Origin: Candidatus Paraburkholderia calva
GTDB lineage: Bacteria; Pseudomonadota; Gammaproteobacteria; Burkholderiales; Burkholderiaceae
Direction: 5' to 3'
NCBI GenBank assembly: GCA_001184395.1
Contig: LFLF01000029.1
Coordinates: forward strand, 1 to 34,310
DNA: 34,310 bases
In this document: in pieces, positions 8,425 to 16,596 of the stretch
Position numbering within the stretch: position 1 is the stretch's first letter
How the letters are laid out: every line of letters starts with the position of its first letter
The notes under the pieces: model-generated
The model's input: the letters and a program-made list of their open reading frames with translations, nothing else
Told to the model about the DNA's origin: nothing
The model's database searches: none
Translations under genes and position numbers: made by a program

Positions 8425-9388
8425 ATGACTGATCAAACATTGCCGACGCAAACGCCGGCGCCCCACGAGGCAAGCGTCGCGCCCGCCATCGAATTCAGCG
8501 AAGTAAGGAAGCACTACGGAGACAGACGCGTCGGCGGCAGCCTCTCGTTCGACGTGCGGCAGGGCGAATGCTTCGGCCTGCTCGGACCGAATGGCGCGGG
8601 CAAGACCACGACGCTCAAGATACTGCTGGCCGCTCAAGATACTGCTGGCATCACCTCGCCCGATAGCGGCGTGATCAGCCTCGTCGGCGAGCCGGTGCCG
8701 GCGCGCACCCGTTTCGCGCGATAGCGCGTGGGCATCGTGCCGCAGTTCGACAATCTTGATCTCGACTTCACGGTGCGGGAAAACCTGCTCGTGTTCGGCC
8801 GTTACTTCGGGCTGGCCGGTGCGCGCATGGATGCGATGGTGCCTTCGCTGCTCGAATTCGCGTGACTGGAAAGCAAGGCCGATGCACGCGTCGGCGAGTT
8901 GTCGGACGGCATGAAGCGGCGACTCACGCTGGCGCGCGCTCGTCAACGACCCTGATGTGCTCGTGATGGACGAGCCGACCACCGTCTCGATCCGCAGGCG
9001 CGCCACCTGATCTGGGAGCTGCTACGTTCGCTGCTCGAGCGCGGCAAGACCATTCTGCTGACGACGCATTTCATGGAAGAAACCGAGCGCCTGTGCAACC
9101 GTCTGTGCGTGATCGAGAAAGGTCGCAAGGTTGCCGAGGGACGTCCGCGCGAGTTGATCGAATCGGTAATTGGCTCGGATGTGATCGAAATTTTCGGACC
9201 CGATCCGCAGGCGCTCGCCGCCGAACTTGAGCCGTTCGCGCAGCGCATCGAAATCAGCGGCCAGACGCTGTTCTGCTATGTCGACGATCCGCAGCCGGTG
9301 CACGCGCGCGTGAAAGGCCGCGCGGACGTGCACTATCTGCATCGTCCGGCGAGTTCCTGCGTCTCACGGGCGTGAGATGGTGGACTGA
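8425..9388 (+). pseudogene. ABC transporter ATP-binding protein (NodI/DrrA-like), multiply broken
   Basis: It starts [17 protein letters not shown] at 8425. Walker [11 protein letters not shown] is intact. After it comes a 19-bp tandem duplication (8612-8649) that adds six residues. In-frame stops follow at 8722 (TAG, expected Gln) and 8862 (TGA, expected Arg). Small deletions occur near 8940 (before [15 protein letters not shown]) and near 8983 (a lost G after DEPTT). The frame then continues [20 protein letters not shown] to about 9350, and the tail reads LRLTG...EMVD in a shifted frame. NodI-type ATPases pair with a NodJ-type permease, here the next gene, to export lipids, saccharides or drugs. 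The substrate of this copy is unknown. It is clearly inactive. Confidence 0.85.
8612..8649. repeat. 19-bp perfect tandem duplication in ABC ATPase remnant
   Basis: Two adjacent copies of CGCTCAAGATACTGCTGGC (8612-8630, 8631-8649), directly after the Walker A codons. Against the expected [13 protein letters not shown] the insertion is in effect 18 bases. One G of the expected GGGC was probably also lost, so the frame is kept here. Confidence 0.95.
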
Positions 9389-9400
9389 ACCCGAGATACG

Positions 9401-10244
9401 ATGAATACCTTCGATCAATCCCACGTCGATGCCAAACGCGCGCGCAAACCGGCGACGGACGCGCCGAGCCTCACGCCGCTGTCCAACGCGCTGCCCGCTA
9501 ACGCGACGCACTGGATGTCCGTCTGGCGGCGCAACTATCTCGTGTGGAAGAAGCTCGCCATCGCGTCGATGATCGACAATCTCGCCGATCCAATGATCTA
9601 TCTCTTCGGGCTCGGCTTGGGCCTCGGTCTGATGGTCGGGCACGTGGAAGGCGTGTCGTATATCGCTTTCCTCGCGGCGGGCACGACGGCGTCGAGCGTG
9701 ATGATGTCGTCGTCCTTCGAAGCGGATGTATTCCGGCTTCTCGCGCATGCACGTGCAGCGCACGTGGGAGGCGATCATGCATACGCCGCTCACTCTGGGC
9801 GATATCGTGCTCGGCGAGATCGTGTGGGCGGCGAGCAAGTCGGTATTGTCGGGCGTGGCGATCATGATCGTCGCGGGCGTGCTCGGCTATGCGAGTTTTC
9901 CGTCAATGCTGATCGCGCTGCCGGTCACCGGGCTCGCGTTCGCCAGCACGGCAATGGTCATCACCGCGCTCGCACCGAGCTACGATTTCTTCATGTTCTA
10001 TCAGACGCTCGCGCTCACGCCGATGCTGCTGTCCGGCGTGTTCTTTCCGGTGACGCAACTGCCCGAGATCGCGCGGCACGTGACGCAGACACTCCCGCTC
10101 TATCACGCGGTGGAGTTGATTCGCCCCGCGATGCTCGCCCGTCCGCTCGATGCACCCGCGCTGCATGTCGGCGTGCTGATCGCGTATTCGGTGGTGCCGT
10201 TTCTGCTGTGCGCGTGGCTGTTTCGCCGCCGCATGATGAAATGA
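9401..10244 (+). pseudogene. ABC transporter permease (NodJ/ABC-2 type), single frameshift
   Basis: It begins [18 protein letters not shown] at 9401, 12 bp after the ATPase remnant. The first part ([34 protein letters not shown]) and the second ([20 protein letters not shown], through several membrane segments to LFRRRMMK at 10244) belong to one ABC-2 membrane protein of about 280 residues. They lie in different frames because of one extra G near 9726-9729 (GCGGATG where GCGATG is expected). A product could restart at the internal ATG but would lack the first membrane span. With its ATPase partner dead, the exporter is lost. This is one of the mildest lesions in the window. Confidence 0.85.
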
Positions 10245-10268
10245 CGGCTCGCGGCATCAGCCGTATTA

Positions 10269-10861
10269 TCATCTGTATTGTTTCATGGCGAGCCAGAAGC
10301 GCGACCACGGCTCACGCGGGCCGTCGCACAAATAGAGCGATTTGGCGCCGACCAAACCATTGCCGACACCCACGCGTCCCGCCGCCCGGCACGCGACGAA
10401 CAGGCGCTGCACGGGCTCGTCACGCATGCCCACGACGATCAGCGGCTTCGGCAGCGGGTCGCTGTAACCGCGATATCAGTTCGTGTTCATTGGACAACGC
10501 GCGCGGCAAACCGTACTGCGCGCCTTAGAGATCGATCGCTTCGGCCTGCGCCGAATCGGCAGCGAGTATGCCTATGCCGCTGCGTTGGCCGGGCGCAAGC
10601 GTGTCGCGCAACGCAGCCACCGAGCGGGCGAGTTCGGGCCAGCCGAGTTCTTCGTTGAAGTTGCCGCCGTTGTGCTGGTCGGCCCAGCGCCACCACGACG
10701 AATACGGCGGCGCAACCGGCAACACTACCGCCGCGCCGAACACGAAACCGATCGCCAGCAACGCGACGACGGCAATGCGAACGATGCGCCACTGCGCCCA
10801 AGCACGCTCGCTCCACACCGCGCCCGACGCCAGCAACATCGGATAAGGTAGTAATCGCGCC
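10269..10861 (-). pseudogene. GT39-type membrane glycosyltransferase, C-terminal part (other half at 29611-30504)
   Basis: On the minus strand from 10861: GRDYYL, a small deletion, then YPMLLASGAVWSERAW, the membrane segment VVALLAIGFVFGAAVVLP, SSWWRWADQHNGGNFNEELG, and ILAADSAQAEAIDL. A TAG follows, and after more frame changes [20 protein letters not shown] with the stop at 10269. This is the C-terminal half of an integral-membrane dolichyl-phosphate-mannose/ArnT-like glycosyltransferase (GT39 superfamily, PF13231-type). These enzymes use polyprenyl-linked sugars at the inner membrane; the substrate here is unknown. Its start lies almost 20 kb away, facing the other way, separated by the inversion. 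The two halves join at KGR/DYYL. Confidence 0.8.
10856..10861. other. inversion breakpoint, left
   Basis: CGCGCC here joins the glycosyltransferase 3' part (to the left, minus strand) to the PBP1A 3' part (to the right, plus strand). The partner breakpoint is at 30501-30504. See findings. Confidence 0.85.
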
Positions 10862-11328
10862 GTATTTGCCGCTCGCGCGCGGCGCGGGGCTCGTCACGCC
10901 GTTGCAACTGAGCGGCGCGTATTCGGTGTTCGCGAACGACGCGTATCGCATCAATCCGTACCTGATCGCCGAAGTGGACGACGCGCGCGGCGCCGTGATC
11001 TCACGCGCCGATCCGCTCACCGCCGCCAAGAATGTGCCGCAGACGCTGGAATCGCGCAACGCGTACATCATCAACAGCCTGCTGCACACGGTCGCGACGC
11101 AAGGCACCGGTTCCGGCACCAACGCGCTCAAGCGCAACGACCTGCAAGGCAAGACGGGTATGACCAACGACGTGAAGGCCAGCTGGTTCGCTGGCTATCA
11201 GAAGCAGCTCGTCGCGGTCGCGTGGATGGGCTACGACCAGCCGAAGACGCTCGGCAGCCGCGAGTTCGACGCCCAGCTCGCATTGCCGATCTGGGTGCAG
11301 TACATGACTCAGGCGTTGCGCGGCATTC

Positions 11329-11348
11329 CGCAGCAGGACGCAGCAGGA
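11329..11348. repeat. 10-bp tandem duplication in mrcA 3' part
   Basis: CGCAGCAGGA occurs twice head to tail, between GIPQQ and EMDKPDGITTVD of the expected protein. It adds ten bases. A nearby one-base loss brings the frame back for a stretch. Confidence 0.85.
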
Positions 11349-11599
11349 GATGGACAAGCCCGACGGCATAACGACCGTCGACGCGAGATGTTCTATGCGG
11401 ATCGCACGCCGGGCACGGGCTTCGTCGCGAGTATCGGGCTGGACAACAAGAATCCGATGGCGGGCGATGCCACCATGATGGGCGGCGGCGAGCATGGCGG
11501 TGTCTGCGCCGCCGCCACAAGTCACCACGACGAGCGCCGGCAGGCCGGCAGATCTTGAACCTGTTCAATAAGCCCTGATCGCTTCAGGGCCTCGAATGC

Positions 11600-11629
11600 A
11601 AAAAAGCGCGCTTTCGGGCGCGCTTTTTT
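11600..11629. terminator. bidirectional rho-independent terminator
   Basis: A perfect 12-bp stem (AAAAAAGCGCGC / GCGCGCTTTTTT) with a six-base loop TTTCGG. It has T-runs on both strands and lies between the convergent ends of the mrcA 3' part and pcuC. Confidence 0.95.
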
Positions 11630-11657
11630 GTCGATCGCGAAAAGTCCGATGGTTCGC

Positions 11658-12098
11658 TTAATTGCCGACCGTCGCCGCAGATTTCACCGCGCACTGCACA
11701 TCGACCGTGGACTTGTCGCTGAACGTGAGTTGCAGCGGAATCGTCGAACCCACCTGCAGCGGCTTCGGCGGCTGTTCCATCATCAGGTGGTAGCTCTTGG
11801 GCTTGAATTCGAGCGTGCCGTGCGCGGGCACGTTGATCGACGACACCATTTCCATCGTCGCGGTGCTGCCCTTGTTCTCGGACTTGTGCATCATCGTCAT
11901 GCCGAACGCGGGCGAGCGAGCAGCGGTGAGCGTCACGGGCTGCGGGCCGTTGTTCGACAGCGTGAAGTAGCCGGACGACGGCAGTCTCGGTGGCATTGCG
12001 CGGACCCAGCAATCGTGCACTTCCAGGGTCACCGCATGCGAAACAGCCGGGAGCAGGGCGTCGGTCACGACGCCCAGAATGACTGCGGTTTTTTTCAT
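11658..12098 (-). CDS. periplasmic copper chaperone PCu(A)C
   Basis: A 146-residue secreted protein, started at ATG 12098 because a signal peptide follows directly ([11 protein letters not shown]...SHA, mature start near residue 24). It carries the PCu(A)C/DUF461 pattern: MTMMHKSE with a Met-rich copper site, then [15 protein letters not shown], the His and Met ligands of the H(M)X10MX21HXM class. Such proteins carry Cu(I) in the periplasm, for example to the CuA centre of cytochrome oxidase. The gene starts eight bases after the stop of the broken copC on the same strand, so the two once formed a small copper operon. It looks complete. Confidence 0.85.
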   Translation of the reverse strand: MKKTAVILGVVTDALLPAVSHAVTLEVHDCWVRAMPPRLPSSGYFTLSNNGPQPVTLTAARSPAFGMTMMHKSENKGSTATMEMVSSINVPAHGTLEFKPKSYHLMMEQPPKPLQVGSTIPLQLTFSDKSTVDVQCAVKSAATVGN

Positions 12099-12105
12099 TG
12101 CGGCC

Positions 12106-12446
12106 TCACTTGACCGTGAAGTTGTAGTGACCTTGCGTGCGATGCCCGTCGGCGGCGAACACCTTCCTTCCATTATCGGGTAATGATGCGCGCATCATGT
12201 TCTTGTCGTCGAGATCGATGGTGGATTTGTTAGTCGTGACCTGCCGCTTTCGGTCGTGACGTACATCGCGCTGAAGGTTGGCTCCAGCGCTTCAGCGAAT
12301 TCGATGGTGACTTCGTGCGGCGCGCTGACCTTCGCGCCCGGGCCGGGTTGTTGCACCTTGGGATAGGCGTGCACGAACGCGAGCGGCGCGGCCGCCATGA
12401 GCGCAGCGGCAATCAGGCCGCGCCGTGCGAAAGAGGATGTCTTCAT
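12106..12446 (-). pseudogene. CopC/YobA-type copper resistance protein, broken
   Basis: From ATG 12446: MKTSSFARRGLIAAALMAAA (signal peptide), then HAYPKVQQPGPGAKVSAP and HEVTIEFAEALEPTFSAMYV, the start of the CopC beta-barrel with its His-first mature N-terminus. Near 12240 the frame changes (TIDLDDKNM continues in another frame). Sequence is missing around 12170, where VYTVRW is expected. The end is [18 protein letters not shown] at 12106. CopC binds copper in the periplasm. The indels and the internal loss make it a pseudogene, while its downstream neighbour PCu(A)C is intact. Confidence 0.8.
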
Positions 12447-12543
12447 GTCGTGTGTGGATTCGCTCGCGCGAAGTCGCGTCGAGCGCAGGGGTGCGGAATC
12501 GCGCGTCAAAGAAACTCTTCATGCGCGAAGCGGGCTTGCCGGA

Positions 12544-12944
12544 TCAGGCCGAGGTCGGCGGCACACGCGAGCGTGTGTGCGTGCGAGACGTGGCGCGCGG
12601 TGACGCTATGCGGGCGATGTCGATGAACGCATCGCACAATGGCATTGCGTGAGATGCGTCTTGCGCGACGAAGGGCAAGGCCGGTGTGTGCGCGGCGAGG
12701 TTGCAGTAGCCGCAGGCGTTCAGTTGCGCGATGGCGCCGTGCGATGCGTGCTCTTTATCTGCATGAAACGCCGCATCGTTCCGCACTGAACCGGATGCAC
12801 AAAGCGATGCGAACAGGCTCGTATCCGCGCGCGCATGAACGAGCCATTTGCCGAGGCAAGCGGCACGAACGAAAGCAGCAGGATCGCGCATAGTGCCGCG
12901 AACCCGCCGACTCTTCCAACGATGCCTCGACGCAAAGAATGCAT
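12544..12944 (-). pseudogene. DUF2946-type protein, frameshifted
   Basis: It starts at ATG 12944 with a signal or membrane segment (MHSLRRGIVGRVGG, AALCAILLLSFVPLASA). Near 12845 the frame changes to SLFASLCASGSVRNDAAFHA. HGAIAQLNACGYCNLAAHTP follows, the CxYC core of DUF2946, then VPPTSA and the stop at 12544. The DUF2946 family is uncharacterised and often lies next to copper genes such as copC, as here. One frameshift separates the export signal from the conserved core. Confidence 0.7.
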
Positions 12945-13072
12945 GCCGCGTTCGTTAAGGCGGCCGATTATGCCATGTAGCGATGCGTGTTCTGCTCGAT
13001 ACGACCTGCTATGGAGAGACCATACGACGCAGCACGAATCATGCGTTCGCATAGAAGAAATTGGACGAAGCA

Positions 13073-13101
13073 TTGCGCACGATTGAGCGATGACATATAA
13101 T
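13073..13101 (+). promoter_or_regulatory. sigma-70-type promoter upstream of tRNA pseudogene
   Basis: TTGCGC (13073-13078), a 17-bp spacer and a perfect TATAAT (13096-13101), about 34 bp before the decayed tRNA. The spacing and the exact -10 suggest that this is the original tRNA promoter. Confidence 0.65.
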
Positions 13102-13134
13102 AGGTTTTTTATTTTTTCTTCTTAAATGGGTGGA

Positions 13135-13209
13135 CGCTGGGCGGAGCAGTCTGGCAGCTCGTAGCCTCATAACCCGAAGATCGTAGGTTCAAATCCTACC
13201 CCGCAACCA
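13135..13209 (+). pseudogene. initiator tRNA-fMet (CAU), decayed
   Basis: The sequence still holds AGCAGTCTGGCAGCTCG (D arm), a CTCATAA anticodon loop, the T arm GTAGGTTCAAATCCTAC and an encoded ACCA end, all as in bacterial tRNA-fMet. Three regions are damaged. The acceptor stem 5' strand is CGCTGGG (CGCGGGG expected), and its 3' side has lost one C. Base 8 is C instead of the near-invariant U. The 5' strand of the anticodon stem is TAGC instead of TCGGG, which removes the three G:C pairs that mark initiator tRNAs. It is 75 instead of 77 bases. It should not fold or function; the cell must have another copy. Confidence 0.8.
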
Positions 13210-13463
13210 TTAAGCGCTTTTTAGCCTCCGTCACGCATACATCGAAGAGGCCCAGCACGCATTGAAGCGAGCCGGGTTTTTTCCTTTCTGCCACTGCTTT
13301 TCGAGTAGTCAACTCGCGCGCCAGAACGCGCAGCAGAGGCACTTCACGACGTCGCTTTTATCCGATTCATGACCGCGCAAGGCATTCCTCTTTCACATGC
13401 GCATGTCAGAATCGGTGAGCGATGACGCATCATGCATCGAGTCATTCAAGGAGGCACGCGCTC

Positions 13464-13689
13464 ATGGACATCGCTCACGATCTGCAAACTATCGCACATA
13501 AATACGGTCTCGACGCGACGCACTATGCCTCGAATGGCGGATCGTTTCCGTTGCGCGTCGCGTGCGGGTGTGATCGGCGCGGTGACCGTGTCGGGTCTGC
13601 GCCAGCGCGATGATCATCAGTTCGTCGTGGAAACGCTGTGCGCCGTGCTCGGCGCCGACTTCAGCGCGCTTACGCTGGGGCACGCCTGA
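13464..13689 (+). pseudogene. UPF0303 family (heme-degrading-domain-like) protein, internal deletion
   Basis: The start [11 protein letters not shown] (ATG 13464, with an AAGGAGG-like site upstream) is followed at once by [21 protein letters not shown] frame change then leads to [20 protein letters not shown] and [13 protein letters not shown]. In UPF0303 proteins of about 165 residues, the first and second blocks are separated by roughly 80-90 residues that are absent here. The gene therefore has a large in-gene deletion plus a frameshift near 13560. It is not functional. Confidence 0.75.
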
Positions 13690-13728
13690 GTCCAATCGAT
13701 AGGCCAAACAGGAAAGGGTTCAACGCTA

Positions 13729-14052
13729 ATGCGCTCTTCAGCTTATGTGCTTCTCGCCATCGCGATCGTCGCGGAAGTCATCGCGACCTCCGCATTGCGC
13801 GCCTCCGACGGCTTCCCGCGGCCATCGTCGTCGCGGGTTATGGGCTGTCGTTTTGTCTGCTGTCGTTGACGTTGTGCACCCTGCCGTGGGCATCGTGTAT
13901 GCGGTGTGGTCGGGCGCGGGCATCGTACTGATCACACTCGTCGCAACGCTGCTCTTCAAGCAGACGCCCGATCTCGCGGCGGTGATCGGCATGGGATTGA
14001 TCGTATCGGGGTCGTCGTGCTCAACGCGTTCTCGAAAATAAGCGCGCATTGA
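13729..14052 (+). pseudogene. small multidrug resistance (EmrE/QacE-type) transporter, frameshifted
   Basis: It begins MRSSAYVLLAIAIVAEVIAT at 13729, which includes the essential membrane glutamate (VAEVIATS) of SMR proteins. The frame changes near 13818 to RLPAAIVVAGYGLSF, again to VGIVYAVWSGAGIVL and TLLFKQTPDLAAVIGMGL, and lastly near 14010 to VVLNAFSKISAH with the stop at 14052. SMR proteins are four-helix, proton-driven exporters of cationic drugs in the inner membrane. All four helices are still recognisable, but at least three indels break the frame. Confidence 0.85.
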
Positions 14053-14072
14053 CGCGAGTCCGGGTCGAACGC

Positions 14073-14465
14073 TTATTTGCAGCGCACGATCATCGAGCGG
14101 TTCTTGACGTTGGCCGAGACCACGTTCGTAATGCCGCCACCGGTCGGCCCGCCTTCTTCGTTGTCTTTGGACACGATGTCGTAACCCGTCGCGCCGCATT
14201 TCTTGCCCGCGAGCACGTAGCAACTCGCCCAACTGGTGCGGGCATCGGCGCCGCTGCAATTGACCGCGTAACCGGTCTGGCCGTCTGGCAGGTTGATTAG
14301 CGATGCATCGTTCGACGACGCGCACGCGCCGAGACTCGCGATCGCCAGTGCGGCCGCGCCGTATCCAATGCCGCGCAGCCATGCGGCAGGGCGAGTCAGG
14401 GAAAAAGCGCGCGAGTGCTCGGCGCGCGCAGGAAACCGGCGCATGCGCTGAACGTCTTGCTTCAT
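14073..14465 (-). CDS. conserved hypothetical lipoprotein
   Basis: A 130-residue protein from ATG 14465. A long N-terminus precedes a hydrophobic stretch (GAAALAIASLGAC) with a lipobox, LGAC, near residue 48, so it is probably a lipoprotein. The mature part has four more cysteines (NCSGAD, ASCYVLAGKKCGATGYD, VRCK), suggesting disulfides in the periplasm. YDIVSKDNEEGG and SANVKNRSMIVRC are reminiscent of small Burkholderia lipoproteins of unknown function. The start may be further inside, because lipoprotein signals are usually shorter. The frame is intact among pseudogenes, so it may be under selection. Confidence 0.6.
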   Translation of the reverse strand: MKQDVQRMRRFPARAEHSRAFSLTRPAAWLRGIGYGAAALAIASLGACASSNDASLINLPDGQTGYAVNCSGADARTSWASCYVLAGKKCGATGYDIVSKDNEEGGPTGGGITNVVSANVKNRSMIVRCK

Positions 14466-14738
14466 CGTCAAATCGACCTCTGGAACGGATTACGTGCCGT
14501 GACGCCAACTGAAAGGACACCGCGACTTTTTAGAGATGGGCATTGTCCCACAGCCTGCTTACCGTGCCGCGTAGGCATTCGTGACAGCTGCTGCGCAGGC
14601 GCGCGCCTTGCGAACAGGAGCGTGAATCAGCGGACCATGAACGGGACGGCGCGCCCATTGAACTAATTTCCGGATGGCGCGCCTCATGGGTAGGGTACGA
14701 TGAAATACGAGCGACCGTTAGCAAAACAGCGCGCACAA

Positions 14739-14780
14739 GATACGGAGGTACACAAAATGGATACGGAGGTACACAAAATG
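14739..14780. repeat. 21-bp perfect tandem duplication of a ribosome binding site and start codon
   Basis: Copies at 14739-14759 and 14760-14780 are identical. Each contains ACGGAGGTACACAAAATG, that is a GGAGG Shine-Dalgarno, a 7-base spacer and an ATG. The two ATGs (14757 and 14778) are in the same frame. Confidence 0.95.
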
Positions 14781-15055
14781 GCGGAAAGAGTGTCGGGGCT
14801 GTCAGTGTCGGGGCTGTAACGCGGTTACTACATCAGCGCGTCGGCACGGCTCGTGCAATCGCAGAAGGGCACCGCCGAACCGATTTACGTCGGCTCGGTC
14901 AGTCTCGCGCCGGGCGGTCCGGACAATGTGCATCGCCTCGAAGCGTTTGTCAATCTGGGCCCGGACAGTGCTTCCGCACTGAGCGCGAAGCGCTTGGCTA
15001 CGTGGAGGAATCCGCACGCGAATATATCGACCGCTTGCTGCGGATCGCGGGCTGA
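14757..15055 (+). pseudogene. small conserved hypothetical protein, broken
   Basis: The likely original start is MAERVSGL (ATG 14778), with an added upstream start from the 21-bp duplication. A second, 15-bp duplication (14790-14819) repeats VSGL and is followed by a TAA at 14817. After it the same frame goes on RGYYISASARLVQSQKGTAE, YVGSVSLAPGGPDNVHRLEA. Near 14975 the frame changes to EALGYVEESAREYIDRLLRI and a stop at 15055. The protein of about 90 residues resembles small Burkholderia proteins of unknown function; I cannot name the family. Two duplications, a stop and an indel break it. Confidence 0.55.
14790..14819. repeat. 15-bp imperfect tandem duplication
   Basis: GTGTCGGGGCTGTCA is followed directly by GTGTCGGGGCTGTAA (14 of 15 identical). 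It lies only ten bases after the 21-bp duplication, within the first codons of the same small gene. Confidence 0.85.
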
Positions 15056-15580
15056 AGGCGATGCGTCCTCACCTTCGTTACGCGATGCTATAAGACGTCG
15101 CGCATTGTCTGGATCGACCTGTTTCCGAGCGGCGCGGACGTCGCGGAAATCGGGCTCGATGCAACGCCCGCGCTGTTCGTCAGCTAGCGAACGGGCGGGG
15201 TGGGGAATCATCCCGGCAATATTGCGTGAGGCGTGCATTACCGCTTCGACACGCAAGTGTTGCACGCTTATCCCGATATGGCGAAAGCGGCACACGAACG
15301 GGTGTGCGAACGCGTGCGCGAGACGAGCCGGCATCTGGATTTCAATTACGCTGTCCGCTCGCGAGTTTGCTGCTGACGATGGATGTCACCGAAGACGTCC
15401 TGGCCGCATAGCGCTTGGACGAGCGCATCGTTTGCGCACGCGCTGGACCGGAAGCGCGTGGCACGAGTACCATAAATCCCTCATCGAATCGTGTAAACAC
15501 GCCCGAATGGTTTTGTGCCGCGCCGCATCGAATCGAATTTGGTTCGGGAAAAGACTCCGCGCCCGTGCAAGGAGGTCATC
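15056..15580. other. decayed coding sequence, not identified
   Basis: This stretch has Burkholderia-like codon texture but no open frame of normal length. Short protein-like pieces on the plus strand, in changing frames, include TSRIVWIDLFPSGADVAEIG (near 15095), DTQVLHAYPDMAKAAHERV (near 15248) and SLLLTMDVTEDVLAA (near 15365). They could be one or two small genes broken by several indels and stops. I do not recognise a family. Confidence 0.4.
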
Positions 15581-15862
15581 ATGAACATCGACTTTCTTCC
15601 GGACGTGCCCGCGTATCGCGACGCCAATCTCACCGTGAATTTCCCGTGCTCGTCGATGGTCGGCGCGTGCCGTGCGCAATTTCGGTTGAAGCACTGGAGG
15701 ATCACTTCGGCGTCGAGACATACACCGCACGGGCTGGATCAGCGCATTCGACGCGGGCGTCCGCGTATCGAGGCCGTGGCGCGCGAACATCTGCGTGTGA
15801 CCAATGGCATGCCGGTGCTGCTCAAGAGCGGACATTTTCCGCCGGGCCGGGTGCTCGCTTGA
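15581..15862 (+). pseudogene. DUF1488 family protein, frameshifted
   Basis: ATG 15581 follows an AAGGAGG ribosome binding site. It reads MNIDFLPDVPAYRDANLTVN, then in another frame VLVDGRRVPCAISVEALEDH and FGVETYTA. A last change leads to RIEAVAREHLRVTNGMPVLL with KSGHFPPGRVLA and the stop at 15862. This is the layout of DUF1488, a small family of about 85-95 residues of unknown function. A lost base after LTVNFP (near 15645) and an indel near 15732 break it. Confidence 0.7.
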
Positions 15863-16027
15863 GCATGCGTTGCGGCATCACATGCCGCGTCTTACCCGCT
15901 TCGATGTAAGACCTTCCTCGCCACCAACGCGCGCTTGACGCGTTGCGCCATGCGACAGCCATTATTTTTTCCTTGCGCGTTAACATCCTTACGCATCCGG
16001 GCGACTCGGAGTACCATCGACTTACTC

Positions 16028-16057
16028 GGCCGATTGGGATGTGGCCGGTTGGGATGT
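16028..16057. repeat. 15-bp imperfect tandem duplication
   Basis: GGCCGATTGGGATGT followed by GGCCGGTTGGGATGT (14 of 15 identical), outside any recognisable gene. Confidence 0.9.
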
Positions 16058-16067
16058 GATTCGCACA

Positions 16068-16095
16068 GCGCGGTACTTGCTGCGCGGTACTTGCT
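16068..16095. repeat. 14-bp perfect tandem duplication
   Basis: GCGCGGTACTTGCT occurs twice head to tail, ten bases after the 15-bp duplication at 16028-16057. Confidence 0.9.
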
Positions 16096-16166
16096 CGAAG
16101 GCTTTCAGGCTTCCGCTCTATCGAGCATCCTAATATATAAAATATAAAAAATCGTGCGGGGTCGCC

Positions 16167-16358
16167 ATGTTTCATTCCTTTCTGCATTCACTCGTCGAGT
16201 CCAATGCGTTATGACTCATCTGGGCCGCGCTGGGCGTGCTTGTGCTTGCGTTGTGCGTCGTGTTTGCGTCGGTCGTGTATCGGAGTCGGACGACGCGCTC
16301 GCGCTCTATAGCGCGACGCGTCAACCGGATGACGACAGACAGCAAGTTGATCGTGTAA
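16167..16358 (+). pseudogene. small single-span membrane protein with in-frame stop
   Basis: ATG 16167 opens MFHSFLHSLVESNAL, then a TGA at 16209. The same frame continues LIWAALGVLVLALCVVFASV, a clear membrane span, then a basic tail (YRSRTTRSRSIARRVNR) and TAA at 16356. Without the TGA it would be a 63-residue membrane protein. I do not recognise the family. It may never have been a gene, but the well-placed hydrophobic segment followed by a positive tail argues that it was. Confidence 0.35.
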
Positions 16359-16596
16359 GTTCGGGGTCTTCGCGCGCCTGAAAACGCGCAAACGAATTCG
16401 CGTTTGACTTCAAATTCGTCGATGCCGACAATGCCTTGCAGGGTTTCACAATGGCGCGCGCAGGTGGGCCGGGGGGGTGCGAAAGGGAAGCAGAATAGGA
16501 CACACGCAAGCATCCGGCCGCCTGATTCGGCGAGTCGCAGGACGAGCATTCAAACAGACACGGGCGAAACCGCGAACTGACCCTCAACCAGACACG

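Larger units (their letters stand above)
10856..11578 (+). pseudogene. mrcA: penicillin-binding protein 1A, C-terminal part (other half at 30501-32316)
   Basis: The plus strand reads PYLPLARGAGLVTPLQLSGA, AYSVFANDAYRINPYLI, and NDLQGKTGMTNDVKASWFAG. The last contains the KTG box of the transpeptidase active site, followed by LVAVAWMGYDQPKTLGSREF. This is the C-terminal third of a class A penicillin-binding protein, which cross-links peptidoglycan in the periplasm. A 10-bp tandem duplication (11329-11348) and a lost G near 11381 shift and restore the frame. A further change follows before the natural end QILNLFNKP at 11578. It has no start of its own; the SxxK-bearing part is 20 kb away on the opposite strand. 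Inactive as it stands. Confidence 0.9.
15863..16166. other. intergenic region with two short tandem duplications
   Basis: About 300 bp without a recognisable gene. It is AT-richer than its surroundings towards 16130-16150 (AATATATAAAATATAAAAA) and holds the duplications at 16028-16057 and 16068-16095. Confidence 0.5.
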
